The notes under the pieces: generated by a model
What the model saw: the letters and a program-made list of their open reading frames with translations, nothing else
Told to the model about the DNA's origin: nothing
Database searches by the model: none
Assembly: GCF_000001735.4 (NCBI RefSeq)
Contig: NC_003074.8
Coordinates: forward strand, 4,836,101-4,900,100
Direction: 5' to 3'
DNA: 64,000 nucleotides
Source: Arabidopsis thaliana
Taxonomy: Eukaryota > Streptophyta > Magnoliopsida > Brassicales > Brassicaceae
Shown here: positions 24,801 through 52,358 of the stretch, piece by piece
How positions within the stretch are numbered: position 1 is the stretch's first letter
Layout of the letters: each line of letters starts with the position of its first letter
Program-made: the position numbers and the translations under genes

Positions 24801-25004
24801 CAGCTTCTTCCGAAACTAAACGCTCTGCCTCAAAACTTACAGGTCACGATCACGAACTGCAGGTATCTCAGACAGCCAATGGAACAGCAGCCTCAATATC
24901 ATCATCCTCAGTTTCATCTTCCAAGATCAAACGTGTCAGGCTCACCGAAGTCTCATGGTTCACACAGATCATATGATTCACGTTCATCTTCAAGATATGA
25001 CTAA
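21840..25004 (+). CDS. RPPL1: CC-NB-ARC-LRR immune receptor, RPP13-like protein 1
   Basis: Intronless coding region of 1054 residues. I take the ATG at 21840 (protein begins MTGIGEMFLAAFLQ) rather than an in-frame GTG at 21759, because the upstream stretch reads as T-rich leader with a splice-acceptor-like end. Coiled coil (1-170, with AEDALDDIATEALR). NB-ARC with P-loop GIGGVGKTT (Lys209), kinase-2 LLVLDDLWNE (about 282), GLPLAVKT, CFAYCSIFPKG and MHD (492-494). LRRs run from about 550 to 1010. A His/Gln/Ser/Arg-rich tail closes the protein. Expected role: cytoplasmic ATP-dependent immune receptor. It is a clear paralogue of the divergent neighbour but lacks that gene's linker and second LRR block. 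No frameshift or premature stop is seen. Confidence 0.95.
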   Translation: MTGIGEMFLAAFLQALFQTLVSEPFRSFFKRRELNENLLERLSTALLTITAVLIDAEEKQITNPVVEKWVNELRDVVYHAEDALDDIATEALRLNIGAESSSSNRLRQLRGRMSLGDFLDGNSEHLETRLEKVTIRLERLASQRNILGLKELTAMIPKQRLPTTSLVDESEVFGRDDDKDEIMRFLIPENGKDNGITVVAIVGIGGVGKTTLSQLLYNDQHVRSYFGTKVWAHVSEEFDVFKITKKVYESVTSRPCEFTDLDVLQVKLKERLTGTGLPFLLVLDDLWNENFADWDLLRQPFIHAAQGSQILVTTRSQRVASIMCAVHVHNLQPLSDGDCWSLFMKTVFGNQEPCLNREIGDLAERIVHKCRGLPLAVKTLGGVLRFEGKVIEWERVLSSRIWDLPADKSNLLPVLRVSYYYLPAHLKRCFAYCSIFPKGHAFEKDKVVLLWMAEGFLQQTRSSKNLEELGNEYFSELESRSLLQKTKTRYIMHDFINELAQFASGEFSSKFEDGCKLQVSERTRYLSYLRDNYAEPMEFEALREVKFLRTFLPLSLTNSSRSCCLDQMVSEKLLPTLTRLRVLSLSHYKIARLPPDFFKNISHARFLDLSRTELEKLPKSLCYMYNLQTLLLSYCSSLKELPTDISNLINLRYLDLIGTKLRQMPRRFGRLKSLQTLTTFFVSASDGSRISELGGLHDLHGKLKIVELQRVVDVADAAEANLNSKKHLREIDFVWRTGSSSSENNTNPHRTQNEAEVFEKLRPHRHIEKLAIERYKGRRFPDWLSDPSFSRIVCIRLRECQYCTSLPSLGQLPCLKELHISGMVGLQSIGRKFYFSDQQLRDQDQQPFRSLETLRFDNLPDWQEWLDVRVTRGDLFPSLKKLFILRCPELTGTLPTFLPSLISLHIYKCGLLDFQPDHHEYSYRNLQTLSIKSSCDTLVKFPLNHFANLDKLEVDQCTSLYSLELSNEHLRGPNALRNLRINDCQNLQLLPKLNALPQNLQVTITNCRYLRQPMEQQPQYHHPQFHLPRSNVSGSPKSHGSHRSYDSRSSSRYD

Positions 25005-26052
25005 ACCTGATTCGGTCGCATCAATCAAATACGTTTTTCTTTGTTCCATTTCTATGTAGCTTTTTCTTTCCCGTTGTGTGATATATGTGTACAACTTTTC
25101 TAAGTTTTGTCAGTAATCTTTTCCTCAGTAACAGGGATTTTCCAACTAAAATATAAAGCTTTGCTCATTCTCATCAAATATAGAAAATATCAGGGTGCAA
25201 TTTGTAATAAACAAAAGATTGATCTAAAACGGCCCAAATGGGTGTAGCCTTATTCATAGCCAAGCAAACATCTTTTTCTCATTTTTCGGGCTCTCCGATT
25301 GGTGGACTCTCTCTAATTAGTAAAGGCAATCAACAAAAAACAATTTTGATAAAATGCCAAAACCTTAAAAACCCATATTTTTAGTATGCCGATAAAACTA
25401 AATAAAGAGCAATGATGTCAATGAAACAATTGGTTGATATATCATATGCTTCACTTAAGAAGAGAATATTTCTTATAATCACACCAAAATTGAAATTTTA
25501 ACCCCAAAAAAAACATACCCAAATTGGATGAGATAATATTTATAAAATTCCTAAAAAAAGCATAAACACATATTACCTTATAAAGAAAGTTTTAGAGAAA
25601 AAAAAAACTCAATACAAGGCAGTCAATGACAAATCTATGAAAATCTTTGATTTTCTTTTTTGTTTGTAAATATTGATAAACATATTTTTGCTAAATCCAC
25701 TATTTTTTAAAAATCTCAACTTTTTAAGTCAGTAAATCTACACATATCAATAACTTTTTTTTTTTGGTTTTAATGTTAAAAAAAAAGAAATAACTTTGAT
25801 AAGCTTTCTGTATTATTTTTGAGGAAATAGAACAAAGGAAGGAACTGTTCTAATTTTGATTTTCATGAAACTCCCACATGTCATCTTCTAAAATTAAAAT
25901 AATTTAGTTTTGATTTTAAAATTACAATTTAATTATTTCTTTGAAATATTTTAAAATAATAATACTTTCTTGTTAAGATACTCGTTTTGGTATGTAAGGA
26001 TGGAGTTGGCGTCAATAGTTTGATTCAAGTAAATTGGTAAGAAACTAAGAAA
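25005..26052. other. AT-rich intergenic DNA
   Basis: This stretch holds the RPPL1 3' region and the upstream region of the Gly/Pro-rich gene. A-rich runs predominate and no gene was recognised. Confidence 0.6.
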
Positions 26053-26580
26053 ATGTCGGATTTGGTTATTGCACTCGTAGCCTTCGCCGTTCTTTTTGTG
26101 GTGTTTATCATCTTAAGCTGCATCATGGGCGGCGAAAAAGATGTTCATTCTCCACCGCCGCTTCCACGACCAGGGCAACTCCGGATGCCTGTCTATAGAA
26201 CCAAAGATAAAGATTTAGGAGGCGATGGCACCGCCATATCAGTGGCTGGAACCGATATCTATGGTGGTTCAGGTGTTGGTTCTGGCGGTCATGGAGGTAG
26301 AGGCATCATCACCAGCGATACAAAGCTTCCTTCTCCACCGCCACCTTCACCACTCCCACCACGACCAGTGCAGCGGCCGAAATCAGTGTCTAGAACAAAA
26401 GATCGAGAATTGATAGACACTGGCACCGCCATGTTAGTGGCTTCATCCCTTCTTACTAGTGGTTCCGCTAGTAGTTGTAGTGGTGGTGGCAGTCATGGGC
26501 ATGGTTGTGGCGGTGGGGGAGGAGGTGGTGGTGGTGGTTTAGGTGGCGGCGGTTGCGGAGGCGGCGGTTGTGGAGGGTGA
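26053..26580 (+). CDS. Small glycine/proline-rich protein with N-terminal membrane anchor
   Basis: Intronless 175-residue frame from an ATG preceded by AAGAAA. Residues 4-25 (LVIALVAFAVLFVVFIILSC) form one hydrophobic helix, probably a membrane anchor or uncleaved signal. The remainder is low complexity. Two parallel segments each contain a Pro run (SPPPLPRPGQL, then SPPPPSPLPPRPVQRP), a basic RTKD(K/R) motif and then TAxxVA, so the protein looks internally duplicated. The C-terminal 40 residues are nearly all Gly with scattered Cys and His. Function unknown. It corresponds to the gene annotated only as glycine/proline-rich in Arabidopsis (At3g14480). Confidence 0.8.
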   Translation: MSDLVIALVAFAVLFVVFIILSCIMGGEKDVHSPPPLPRPGQLRMPVYRTKDKDLGGDGTAISVAGTDIYGGSGVGSGGHGGRGIITSDTKLPSPPPPSPLPPRPVQRPKSVSRTKDRELIDTGTAMLVASSLLTSGSASSCSGGGSHGHGCGGGGGGGGGGLGGGGCGGGGCGG

Positions 26581-26690
26581 TAAGCTCTTCTCTCGTTAAA
26601 AAGTGCGAATAATTACTGAATATGTTTCATGAAGTTAATATGTTTTACATTTTTTAACCATTTTCATTTTCTATTGCAACTTTTGATTTA

Positions 26691-27487
<797 letters not shown>

Positions 27488-27530
27488 CGTGCACATACAA
27501 GTATTTAATCTTAAAGTGTTTTCACAAATA

Positions 27531-30357
<2,827 letters not shown>

Positions 30358-30784
30358 TAGCAGAACTTCGAGGAGTTTATTATGGGTTGTATCTTACTTG
30401 GGAAAAGAAGATTATGCGTTTAGAAGTGGAGGTGGATTCGGAGGTAGTAGTTGGGTTTTTAACGACAGGGATTGAGGAAATTGAGGAAACTAATCCGCTG
30501 TCCATCCTTGTACGCTTGTGTCATGGCTTTCTTAGAAAGGACTCGATAGTCCGAGTGTCTCATGTGTATCGGAAGGCTAACCGGCTTACAGATGGGTTGA
30601 CTAACCATGCATTCTCTTTGCTTTTGGGCTTTCACGCGTTTGCTTCAGTACCTGTAGAAGTAGTTTCGATTTTGCGGGAAGACGTCGATGGAGTTTTACG
30701 CTCACGACTAGTCCCTTTGTAATTTAGTTTCTGTATATTTCAATAAACCCTGGAGTTTCTCCCGGTCACTCACCAAAAAAAAAA
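30358..30784 (+). mobile_element. 5'-truncated LINE fragment encoding part of an RNase H domain
   Basis: Reads AELRGVYYGLYL..., EVDSEVVVGFL and VSHVYRKANRLTDGLTNHA, the C-terminal part of the RNase H-like domain (RVT_3 type) of plant LINEs, ending at TAA 30720-30722. A short 3' region and an A-run (about 30775-30784) follow. The first catalytic block is missing, so the copy is truncated inside the domain. Paralogous spacers at 42.65 and 48.23 kb lack it and give the empty site. The flanks ATCTCTATCTCTCT and ATCTCTCTCTCTCT look like the target-site duplication, with a later-drifted CT run. The apparent ORF start at 30306 lies in spacer sequence, so this is not a gene. Confidence 0.8.
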
Positions 30785-30803
30785 TCTCTCTCTCTCTCTC
30801 TCT
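30785..30803. repeat. (TC)n microsatellite at LINE 3' flank
   Basis: TC run of about 19 bp immediately after the LINE A-tail. It is probably an expanded part of the target-site duplication. Confidence 0.85.
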
Positions 30804-31277
30804 TTCTCAATGGCATTAAATTCCTTCCAAGTTACGACATAGCAGTGTTTGTAAGTACAGTATCATGTTCTGCAACAAAAAACCATTTCCGGTCGACTGT
30901 GATTTTGGTCCGTCTACATATGAAGGCTGGTCTTAATAAGGAGAGGCACACTTTGAACATAACTTTTTGGGTCCGAAATTCGTTCGTGCTACTACTTCAA
31001 TAACAAAAACAAATATAGTGGCAGGAGTCGTACCCTGTTTTAGTTGAAATCTTCCGCACACTTGTTCTAAATTATCTGAATCCTTACACTATGATTTAGT
31101 TCCCATGAGAAACCCTTATTGATATTTGTTTAAACATGACATTAAGATTCACTATGAGAGAGATGATCACAACATATATGGTTCACAACTTCACAAGAAA
31201 AAAAGATCAGAGATCGAACTAAATGTACTTGTTAGGAGATCATATGCATTGAAGATCTGATAAGTCCATGAAAAGTA
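30804..31277. other. Spacer 3' of the prenyltransferase pseudogene
   Basis: This is the repeated array spacer (GTTACGACAtAGCAG..., then GAGAGGCACAC). Related copies occur at about 42.69-43.19 and 48.25-48.65 kb and, in part, at 39.47-39.60 kb. No gene. Confidence 0.7.
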
Positions 31278-32437
<1,160 letters not shown>

Positions 32438-33147
32438 GGCCGATCCAAGAGTAATTGTGTTTGCCAATTAATAGCATGTGGAGCTCTTAATAGGTTTATT
32501 GGATTTGGAAATAGTATGAATTAAAAATGCATTATCTTCCAACAAAGTAGTATGAATTACGGGATGAATAAACAAGGTTATAATATTTAAATACAACATG
32601 GTTATAAGTTTTACGAGTTTACCTTTGTCCAATCCTTTAGTCCATGACTCATGAGATTGTGAACTATAAAATATGCAACATGGCTATAACTCAACATGTG
32701 GCAATCAATACTTGCGAATTTCGATACTGTCTAAAATATTTTCCTATAGAATATTAATAAACTAAATTTAATTGGAAAAGTGATTACATTCAACATCTAT
32801 TAGTTTTGATTAAACGATAACGATAAATTATGAGGTGAATTTGCTATAACAACTAAATTGGTGAATATAACTTGCAGAAAAGACATGGTGGCATTTTTGG
32901 TTTCAGGAAGTCACAAAACAACCATTCTTTCTACTTTCATAAGAAATTTTGTTTTTTTGTAGAAATTATCTGCCTTGGCGTAGCAGTGAACAAACAGAGA
33001 ACCTGCAAAAGGCTACACAACATCACCAAATAGACCTAGATAGGAAAAACGGAGTCATAATATTTCTTCTTAGAGATTATTAAAAAAGAAAAACAAAATA
33101 AGAAGAAGCAAGGATTAACTTAGAAAATTGGTGTGTGTTGCACGTCA
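32438..33147. other. Spacer between prenyltransferase pseudogene and LINE-broken TPS
   Basis: Closely matches the spacer 44.35-45.51 kb, between the intact prenyltransferase and TPS19, but without that copy's 492-bp tandem duplication. No gene seen. Confidence 0.7.
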
Positions 33148-33150
33148 TTA

Positions 33151-33456
<306 letters not shown>

Positions 33457-33617
33457 TCATTTATTCATGAGGACTACAAGAAGAGGAAAACAAAAATCAC
33501 AAGAACCAAAGATATCCTTTTTAGTTTGAGGTGTACCTCGTAGGATCCTACGTCATTTCCTAAACGGAATACTAAATGCAGTTTTTGGATGATTAGGGGA
33601 GTGGTATTAAGCCAATC

Positions 33618-36058
33618 TTTTTTTTTTTAATAAAATGTCAAATTATATTCAAAAAGAAAAATAACTTTTTACATCAGCTTAATCTTATGTGAGTTGAATT
33701 ATTTGTTTTGATAAGAAATTACAATTTGAGAGCTTAACAGAAAGAGCAGAGAGAGTCTAGAGCCTTGTCGAGAACCAGACTTGTAATCCGTTCTCGTAGC
33801 GGCGGTCTCCTGTCGAGATTATGATGGAGAGTTGATTGCGAATCTGTTTGTCCATCCAAGTAATGAGATTGGCTGACGTTCTAGGCTCCTCACCATGGCG
33901 TCGATCATTTCTCTCCTTCCAAACCGTGTGTACTGTGAGTTGGAAGATATAACGTGACAAAAAGCTCCGAATTCGATCAGTTTGAGTCTCTGAGATGTAA
34001 TTCACTATTGTCTGCCAATCTGTTGAGAATCGATGTTGTAAAACATTCTTTGCAATTGCAGTCCAAATCGCTGAGGCATAACTACACGAGAAGAACAAGT
34101 GGTCTCGTGTTTCAATAGATGTGGAGCAGAATGTACACTTCACATCAGAGCCATTATTCCAAAGCTGCATTCGATCTCCCGTTGATAACCTATTACGCAA
34201 AGCAAGCCAAGTACAGAACTGATATTTCGGAGTAGAGTGACTGAACCATACCCCTTTATACCAAGCCACCTCGTTTGATTTTTTACGAACCTGATTCCAT
34301 GTGTCTTTGGTGGAAAAGCTTGTCTTAAAAACGTCCCCCTTACCTCTCCATAAAGCTGCATCTTCCCGAAGCAAAATGCGTGTCTGATATTTCTGGTTTA
34401 AGGCTGCCTCAATATCATTTAGCTGTTCTGTTCGATGTTTCCTTCTCCTTCTATTACTCCAAGCCTCGGCCACTGTTTTGTTCCGGCTTATTCCAAGGTC
34501 TATTTGCCCCCTCTGTCCTGTTACATCCATCAAATGGCCCATTCCCGACCAGTTATCAAACCAGAACGAAGTCCGAGCTCCATTATTCACCTCTACTCTG
34601 CTAAACGGCTTCGCTGTTTCTCTATACTTCAACATTTTTTTCCACATCCAAGATCCTAAGCTTGAGTTGGGCTTTAGAGACCAAAAAGACTCTTGTTTAA
34701 GCAGATTCATTTTTGACCATTTGACCCACAATGAATCATCATTCGAGGTTACTCTCCATATCAACTTTAAAACACTCACCACATTCGCCTCTGTTAAAGA
34801 CCGCAGACCAAGTCCTCCTTGTTTTGGTTTGCAAATGTCATCCCATGATACCTTTGCCTTTCGACGATTTAGCTCTGGTCCTGACCACAAAAATGCTGAA
34901 CAAATACTGTTTATCTCTTTTAGGCATGCACTTGGTAATCGAAATGCACTCATCCAAAAGTTCATTGTACTCCATAAAACAGAACTTATAAGATTTAAAC
35001 GACCTGCAAAAGAGAGATAACGTGAGGTCCACGTTCCAATTCGATTGCGTATCTGCTCAAAAAGGGGGGAGAGGTCTTCTTTGGTGAGTCGTTTGGTTAC
35101 TAGTGGGAGACCGAGATATCTAACCGGGAGCTGAGCCAAACCAAATGGGTAGCGACTGATCATCATGTGACGATTGTGATCAGAGACTCCAGCTGTGTAC
35201 AATGTTGTTTTCTCCATATTGATTTTTAACCCTGAACGTTTAGCAAATAGGTTCATAACTTCGACAATGCCATCTACTGAACGGACTTTACCATCAGTAA
35301 GTATCATGAGGTCATCGGCAAAACAGAGATGAGTGAGTCCAAGGTTTTTGCATTTCGGGTGAAAACCAAACCGTTTCGCTCCCGCTGCCTGATCTAACAT
35401 CTTTGAGAGAACTTCCATACTGATGACAAACAAATATGGAGATAGCGCGCATCCTTGTCGGATTCCTCTTGCACTTCTGAAATAACCTGCTAACTCACCA
35501 TTGACCTGAACTGAAAAAGATGCTGTAGTAATGCAACGAGATATCTAGTGAATAAACTCTCCAGGGAAATTCATAGCAGATAAAGCATTGATAAGGAAGG
35601 ACCATTGAAGAGAATCGAAAGCTTTCGAGATATCAATTTTCATGGCACAACGTGTTGAAACGTTACTCTTATGATAATCCTTGACCAATTCCGTTGCTAG
35701 AAGTACATTTTCAATGAGAAGTCTATCTTTTACAAACGCCGACTGATTCCCCGAGATGAACTTTGGTAAAATCCTCTTCAGCCTATTTGCAATTATCTTA
35801 GAAATCACTTTGTATAGGACATTACAACATGAGATAGGTCGGTAGTCCCGCATCTCCTTGGATTCTTTCTTCTTTGGAATGAGCGCTAAAATAGTAGAGT
35901 TCACCCCTTTTGGCAGAAAACCTTTAGCAAAAAAAGATTGGATCGCTATTATGAATTCACTTCCAACAGCTTCCCAAGCTTCTTTATAGAACTCAGTTGT
36001 GTAACCATCTGGACCGGGCGATTTATCACTTGGCATAGAAAACAGAACTTTTTTTATT
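33618..36058 (-). mobile_element. 5'-truncated LINE retrotransposon (reverse transcriptase)
   Basis: Minus-strand non-LTR element. Its A-tail appears as an 11-T run at 33618-33628, and its 5' end is at about 36058. The protein starts KKVLFSMPSDKSPGPDG, the beginning of the RT domain, so ORF1 and the endonuclease are absent. RT blocks visible: NQSAFVKDRLLIENVLLA, DISKAFDSLQW and CFADDLMIL (catalytic FADD). A C-terminal zinc-binding region of the zf-RVT type has CTWLALRNRLSTGDR and CTFCSTSIETRDHLFFSC. Frames 35547-36036 and 33757 onward are the same frame, separated by a single TAG at 35545-35547 where Trp is usual. It is therefore inactive, but little decayed. No clear target-site duplication was found; a few target bases appear lost. 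Confidence 0.88.
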
Positions 36059-36321
36059 TCTCATGTAAATCTTCCATACCAATAAAGCTGTATGCTGCAA
36101 AATCATCCATTGCACCTGAGATATATCCAACCTTCATGTACTCATCAAAGGTTGATACATGACCCGTCCGTGCCCACTTTGCTATCTCTAGGTATGCCTT
36201 CACAAGGATCTTGAGCTGTGTGTATGGACTCAAAGAACTAATATTAAGAGTCTATTAACCTTTTTTTTTCTTTGTCAATCAAGAATACACTAAGTCACTA
36301 ACTGTATATATATAATCTCTA

Positions 36322-37652
<1,331 letters not shown>

Positions 37653-37740
37653 CTAGAAAATTAATAATAATAAAATAAGTGGCTGGTCAAGCAAGAATCA
37701 TGTATTCTGCTGCAAGATAAGTGAATATAGGGTCATATCA

Positions 37741-38637
<897 letters not shown>

Positions 38638-38815
38638 TTTTTTTTTTAATGTAATGTTAAATTATATTCAAATGAAAAATATCATTATTACAACAAGTGC
38701 AGCTTTGGATTGAAAACAGCTGAAAATCTACAAATCAAGAGAGGTTAATTGTTGGATTCAAACCACAGTTGTAGTCCCTTATCATATCGTCGATCGCCCA
38801 TCTGTCTTTAGTGAT
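38638..38815 (-). mobile_element. LINE 3'-end fragment
   Basis: Starts with a T-run (minus-strand A-tail), then AATGTAATGTTAAATTATAT, closely matching the end of the larger LINE at 33.62 kb. Upstream of it the minus strand reads GDRRYDKGLQLWFES, equivalent to the last residues of that LINE's protein (GDRRYENGLQVWFSTRL). Homology fades by about 38815, so only the last 50 or so base pairs of coding sequence and the 3' region remain. Confidence 0.75.
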
Positions 38816-38833
38816 GATTTGGACACATACTTC

Positions 38834-38996
38834 GATCTCTGCAGCTTTACATATATAATACATATAATCCAGTGATGCTTTGTGATCACGTTTGTATTAC
38901 TCCAAGAAAGGTGATGCTTTGTGATTATCTGCTTTGCGCTAAAAGTGGATCCTGAGTCTCTTATCTTCAATACGAATATGTGAAGCTGCAGAGATC
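38834..38996. repeat. Inverted repeat, 21-bp arms
   Basis: Arms 38834-38854 (GATCTCTGCAGCTTTACATAT) and 38976-38996 are reverse complements with one mismatch, separated by about 120 bp that also contains a repeated TGATGCTTTGTGAT. It could fold as a hairpin or mark the ends of a small element. No coding potential. Confidence 0.6.
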
Positions 38997-39379
38997 TCTT
39001 TCATCTCTATTTAAGGAGATGTTCCCATTGACTTTTTAGTGTCAGCGTTTTTTCAGTTCACTTGAATTTCTTAACAACATCTTTAATCAGGGATTCTCCA
39101 TATCTTAAATAGTTACGTTCTGCTTCCTAGTAACTTGGAAATAGAGGTTAAAAACAAAAACAATCCCTAAAGCTACACTCTTCAAGTTCGTCTCTATCTC
39201 TGCTTCTATATGTGATGCATCTCAGCTCATACTCAATACGTCTAGTCCATTAATTTAACTGCTTTTAACGTTACTATACAGAGCTTAACAATATACTAAT
39301 CTTATCTTCGGTTATTGTTGGACCCATATGTGAACCGGGAAAAATGGGAGGGACAAAGTCATACAATCATTTAAGTTGA

Positions 39380-39767
39380 TTTATGGAGAATACAAGCTAT
39401 CATGTTTTTCAGTTAACCGGTCACCTGACCTGTTCAATGTCTTAAGTGCATTAAATTGAGTATTCCCTCAAAGTTACGACATAACCGTCTTTACGATCAT
39501 GTCCTGTAACAAGAACCACATCGGGTCAACTGATCTGGTATAGGCCTGTGTAGATACGGAGATTGGTCTTAAGATAGAGAGGCACACTCTTAACGTGAGC
39601 TAGCTTAAGAATGAACAAATTCAACATGGTTAGAAGTTTTACGAGTTAACCATGCAACAAAATGACTTTATATTAAATTAAAAATTAAGAATATTTTAGA
39701 TATTCAGTCTTGAGGCAGGTAACAGAGTCATAAATTTCTTCTTAGAATTGGTGTGTGTTGCACGTCA
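39380..39767. other. Deletion-scar spacer between TPS18 and the broken TPS
   Basis: The left part (to about 39600) resembles spacer normally found on the TPS side of a prenyltransferase gene (GTTACGACATA..., CACATCGGGTCAACTG, GAGAGGCACACTC). At about 39601-39612 it switches to sequence normally on the other side of that gene (CAACATGGTTAGAAGTTTTACGAGTT). The prenyltransferase expected between the two blocks is absent. Confidence 0.7.
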
Positions 39768-49848
<10,081 letters not shown>

Positions 49849-50399
49849 CTATCCACCGTCTCTAATAGAACTTTATAAATGTGGAGCTCTTAATAGGTTT
49901 TTCTTTCTTCTTAATAGGTTTCTTGTAGTTGGAAGCAATGAGGGTCAACATCTTCAGCTTCACTGTTATTTTGAATTGTAATTTCTGCAAACAATATAGT
50001 ATGAATATTTTTCAATTATGGGATGAAAAAGTAAACAATCTATGTACATACTTTAACAAAGTAAGAAGTTTAAAATAATGATTAGAATAATTGAATGCAA
50101 ATCAGATTTCGTTTAAGTAGTGATAGGAGGAAATTCTAATAAAAAGATTGACATCACAAGTAGAGAAAATCAAGTACCCCAATTTGTGAAGTCCGATCCT
50201 AGAACATAATGATTGTCTTAACGTTTATGCCACTTGATCAGAGTAAGTGAAATACAGAGAATTAATTAAGTACTTACAGTTCATAATCGATTTGTTCTAG
50301 GAGAATATGTAAGTGAATTTTGAACTAACAAGTTACACGCCATGCTCATCTTCACAATTCTGCAGTTCATAGAAGTTAGATCAATGCAGCCAAAGCAGA

Positions 50400-50760
50400 T
50401 GTTGTGACAAACACACACTACTGAGAGCACAGAGCTTTGGATGAAACTTTTTTCCTAAAGCATACATCTTATTAAACCAACGAAGCGCCTCCTCATGCTC
50501 TCCACTGCTGACAAACACAGATACTATAACGGTACAGTTGATATTGTCCTTATTTAGCTAACACTAAGAACAACTCCACAAATTTAGAGAGGACTCCTTT
50601 TCCTAGAAAATCCATTTGGTTATATTTGCCAAGGAAACCACATCTTTCTTCTAAAAAAGGTTCATAAGCTTCAAATATTTGGTCATGCTCAGACTCTAGA
50701 GGAAATGGAAGAAACGAACCCAAAAATCTTCCCACAGGCTTTAAACATGACAGCAAAAGT
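50400..50760 (-). pseudogene. Possible PPR-like gene remnant
   Basis: A minus-strand frame (50550-50756) is open but unfamiliar. After a frame change near 50545 the other frame reads INCTVIVSVFVSSGEHEEAL and then RWFNKMYALGKKFHPKLCAL before stops. The SGEHEEALRWFNKM core resembles a pentatricopeptide repeat. The match is short and judged by eye, so the call is tentative. Confidence 0.3.
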
Positions 50761-52331
50761 GCTTCAATTAACTAAAACCTCAACTTGTCTCAATTATCAG
50801 AAAACAAACCAAACCCATCTCTGAAACAAGCTTCAATCATATATATAGCAGTTCATGCAACCATATTTTTCTCAGGGCTCCTCTCTGGCTTCAACAAAAA
50901 AGTTCCCATCAAACAGCAAGCTAATACGATCTCAGAATTCTCTTCTACCACACCCTGAAAAAAAGATGCTAATAGCCTCGTTTAATTTGATTATTTTCAA
51001 ATAACCACTTATCTAGGCGTTCGAAGAAACCATAAATATTCCCCCTTTTACCTAACGCTAAGTCACGTTTTTCTCAGGCATAGAAGCGAACACCACGTAG
51101 TAGTCTTCCTCCGACATCGAACTATAACAAGTTTAGTTGTGGTTCTCTCAGGCATTTCATCGAACACTTTGTCTGCTTTGATCATCTTACCATTTTTCAT
51201 ACATCGCAGCACAAGTAATTATATTTCAAAACGACATACACCTGAAAGATTCTTCCAGATTTGATATTCCAGAGGAAACGCCACAAGTATAAACCCATGT
51301 GGTTGAAATCGCCCGCATGAGTTGATTCCACGGAAAGGCGGGAAAATATCGAGGGTTTCTATCAGCGCAAACGCAAGCCCGTCGTATATATAGTAATTAA
51401 AGGGTATTTTATCTCCATCATACGTTACCGTTACTTCTTAATTTGTATTAGATCCTTAATTAATTAACTTGGTCAACACCATGCATATTGACCTGACATG
51501 TATATTTATTTATTTTGCTTATGTTCTCAAAAAAAGATTTCAAATCGATTATTCATCTTCTCAAATGTTTGTATTAATTAATTAGAAGGGAAAAAACACG
51601 AAATTTCTGTAATAATAGTTTGATGCGTGGTTTGATATTATAAGCTTGTAAATGTTTACAAGACGACTTTACCATAAACTCCGTATACTTTTAGTTTTAA
51701 GAATCAAAAACCATGTTCTATTAGATCACTATATATGATATAACCCATAAAATAATTTCCGATATAATTTTTGACACCATATCAACATTAAAAACTAAAA
51801 AGTTTTTTTGTCAAATATAGTATAGGACTCTAGGAGGTAATCCGACAAATATATTGGAGAATAATTGGAGAAGATTAAAGAAGAGCAAAAGAGAGGTGTA
51901 GACATGTGAACCGAGCGATAATTGATGCGACGAAGAAGGAGTGGGTCGGTCCACTATAAGAACCACCACTCGTGCTAAACGCTATGATGCTTCGAATTGG
52001 ATCTCATTTATTCGGTCAAATCATTTCTTCTCCAACGTCCAACACCCACATGTGACACGTACGTACCTTATCAAGCATATCGTATACGACCCCCTAAATT
52101 AAAGTTTCCTTTTTGTATATCTTTATTTATCAATTTTGTGTCGGTACGTGTATTGTGATTGTGACATCCATTTGCATTCTTAGCCTGCATCATATTTATT
52201 TCAAGCCTATATACATGGTAGTGTCCCGAACCGTTTTTATTGGCGTGGTAATTGTTCATTTGTACAAATTATAAAACTTATGAAATTGTTATTTATTAGT
52301 TTGATTTAGACTTTTAATTTATTCTAAAGTA

Positions 52332-52358
52332 GATATATATATATATATATATATATAG
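52332..52358. repeat. (AT)n microsatellite
   Basis: AT run of about 27 bp in AT-rich intergenic DNA. Confidence 0.9.
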
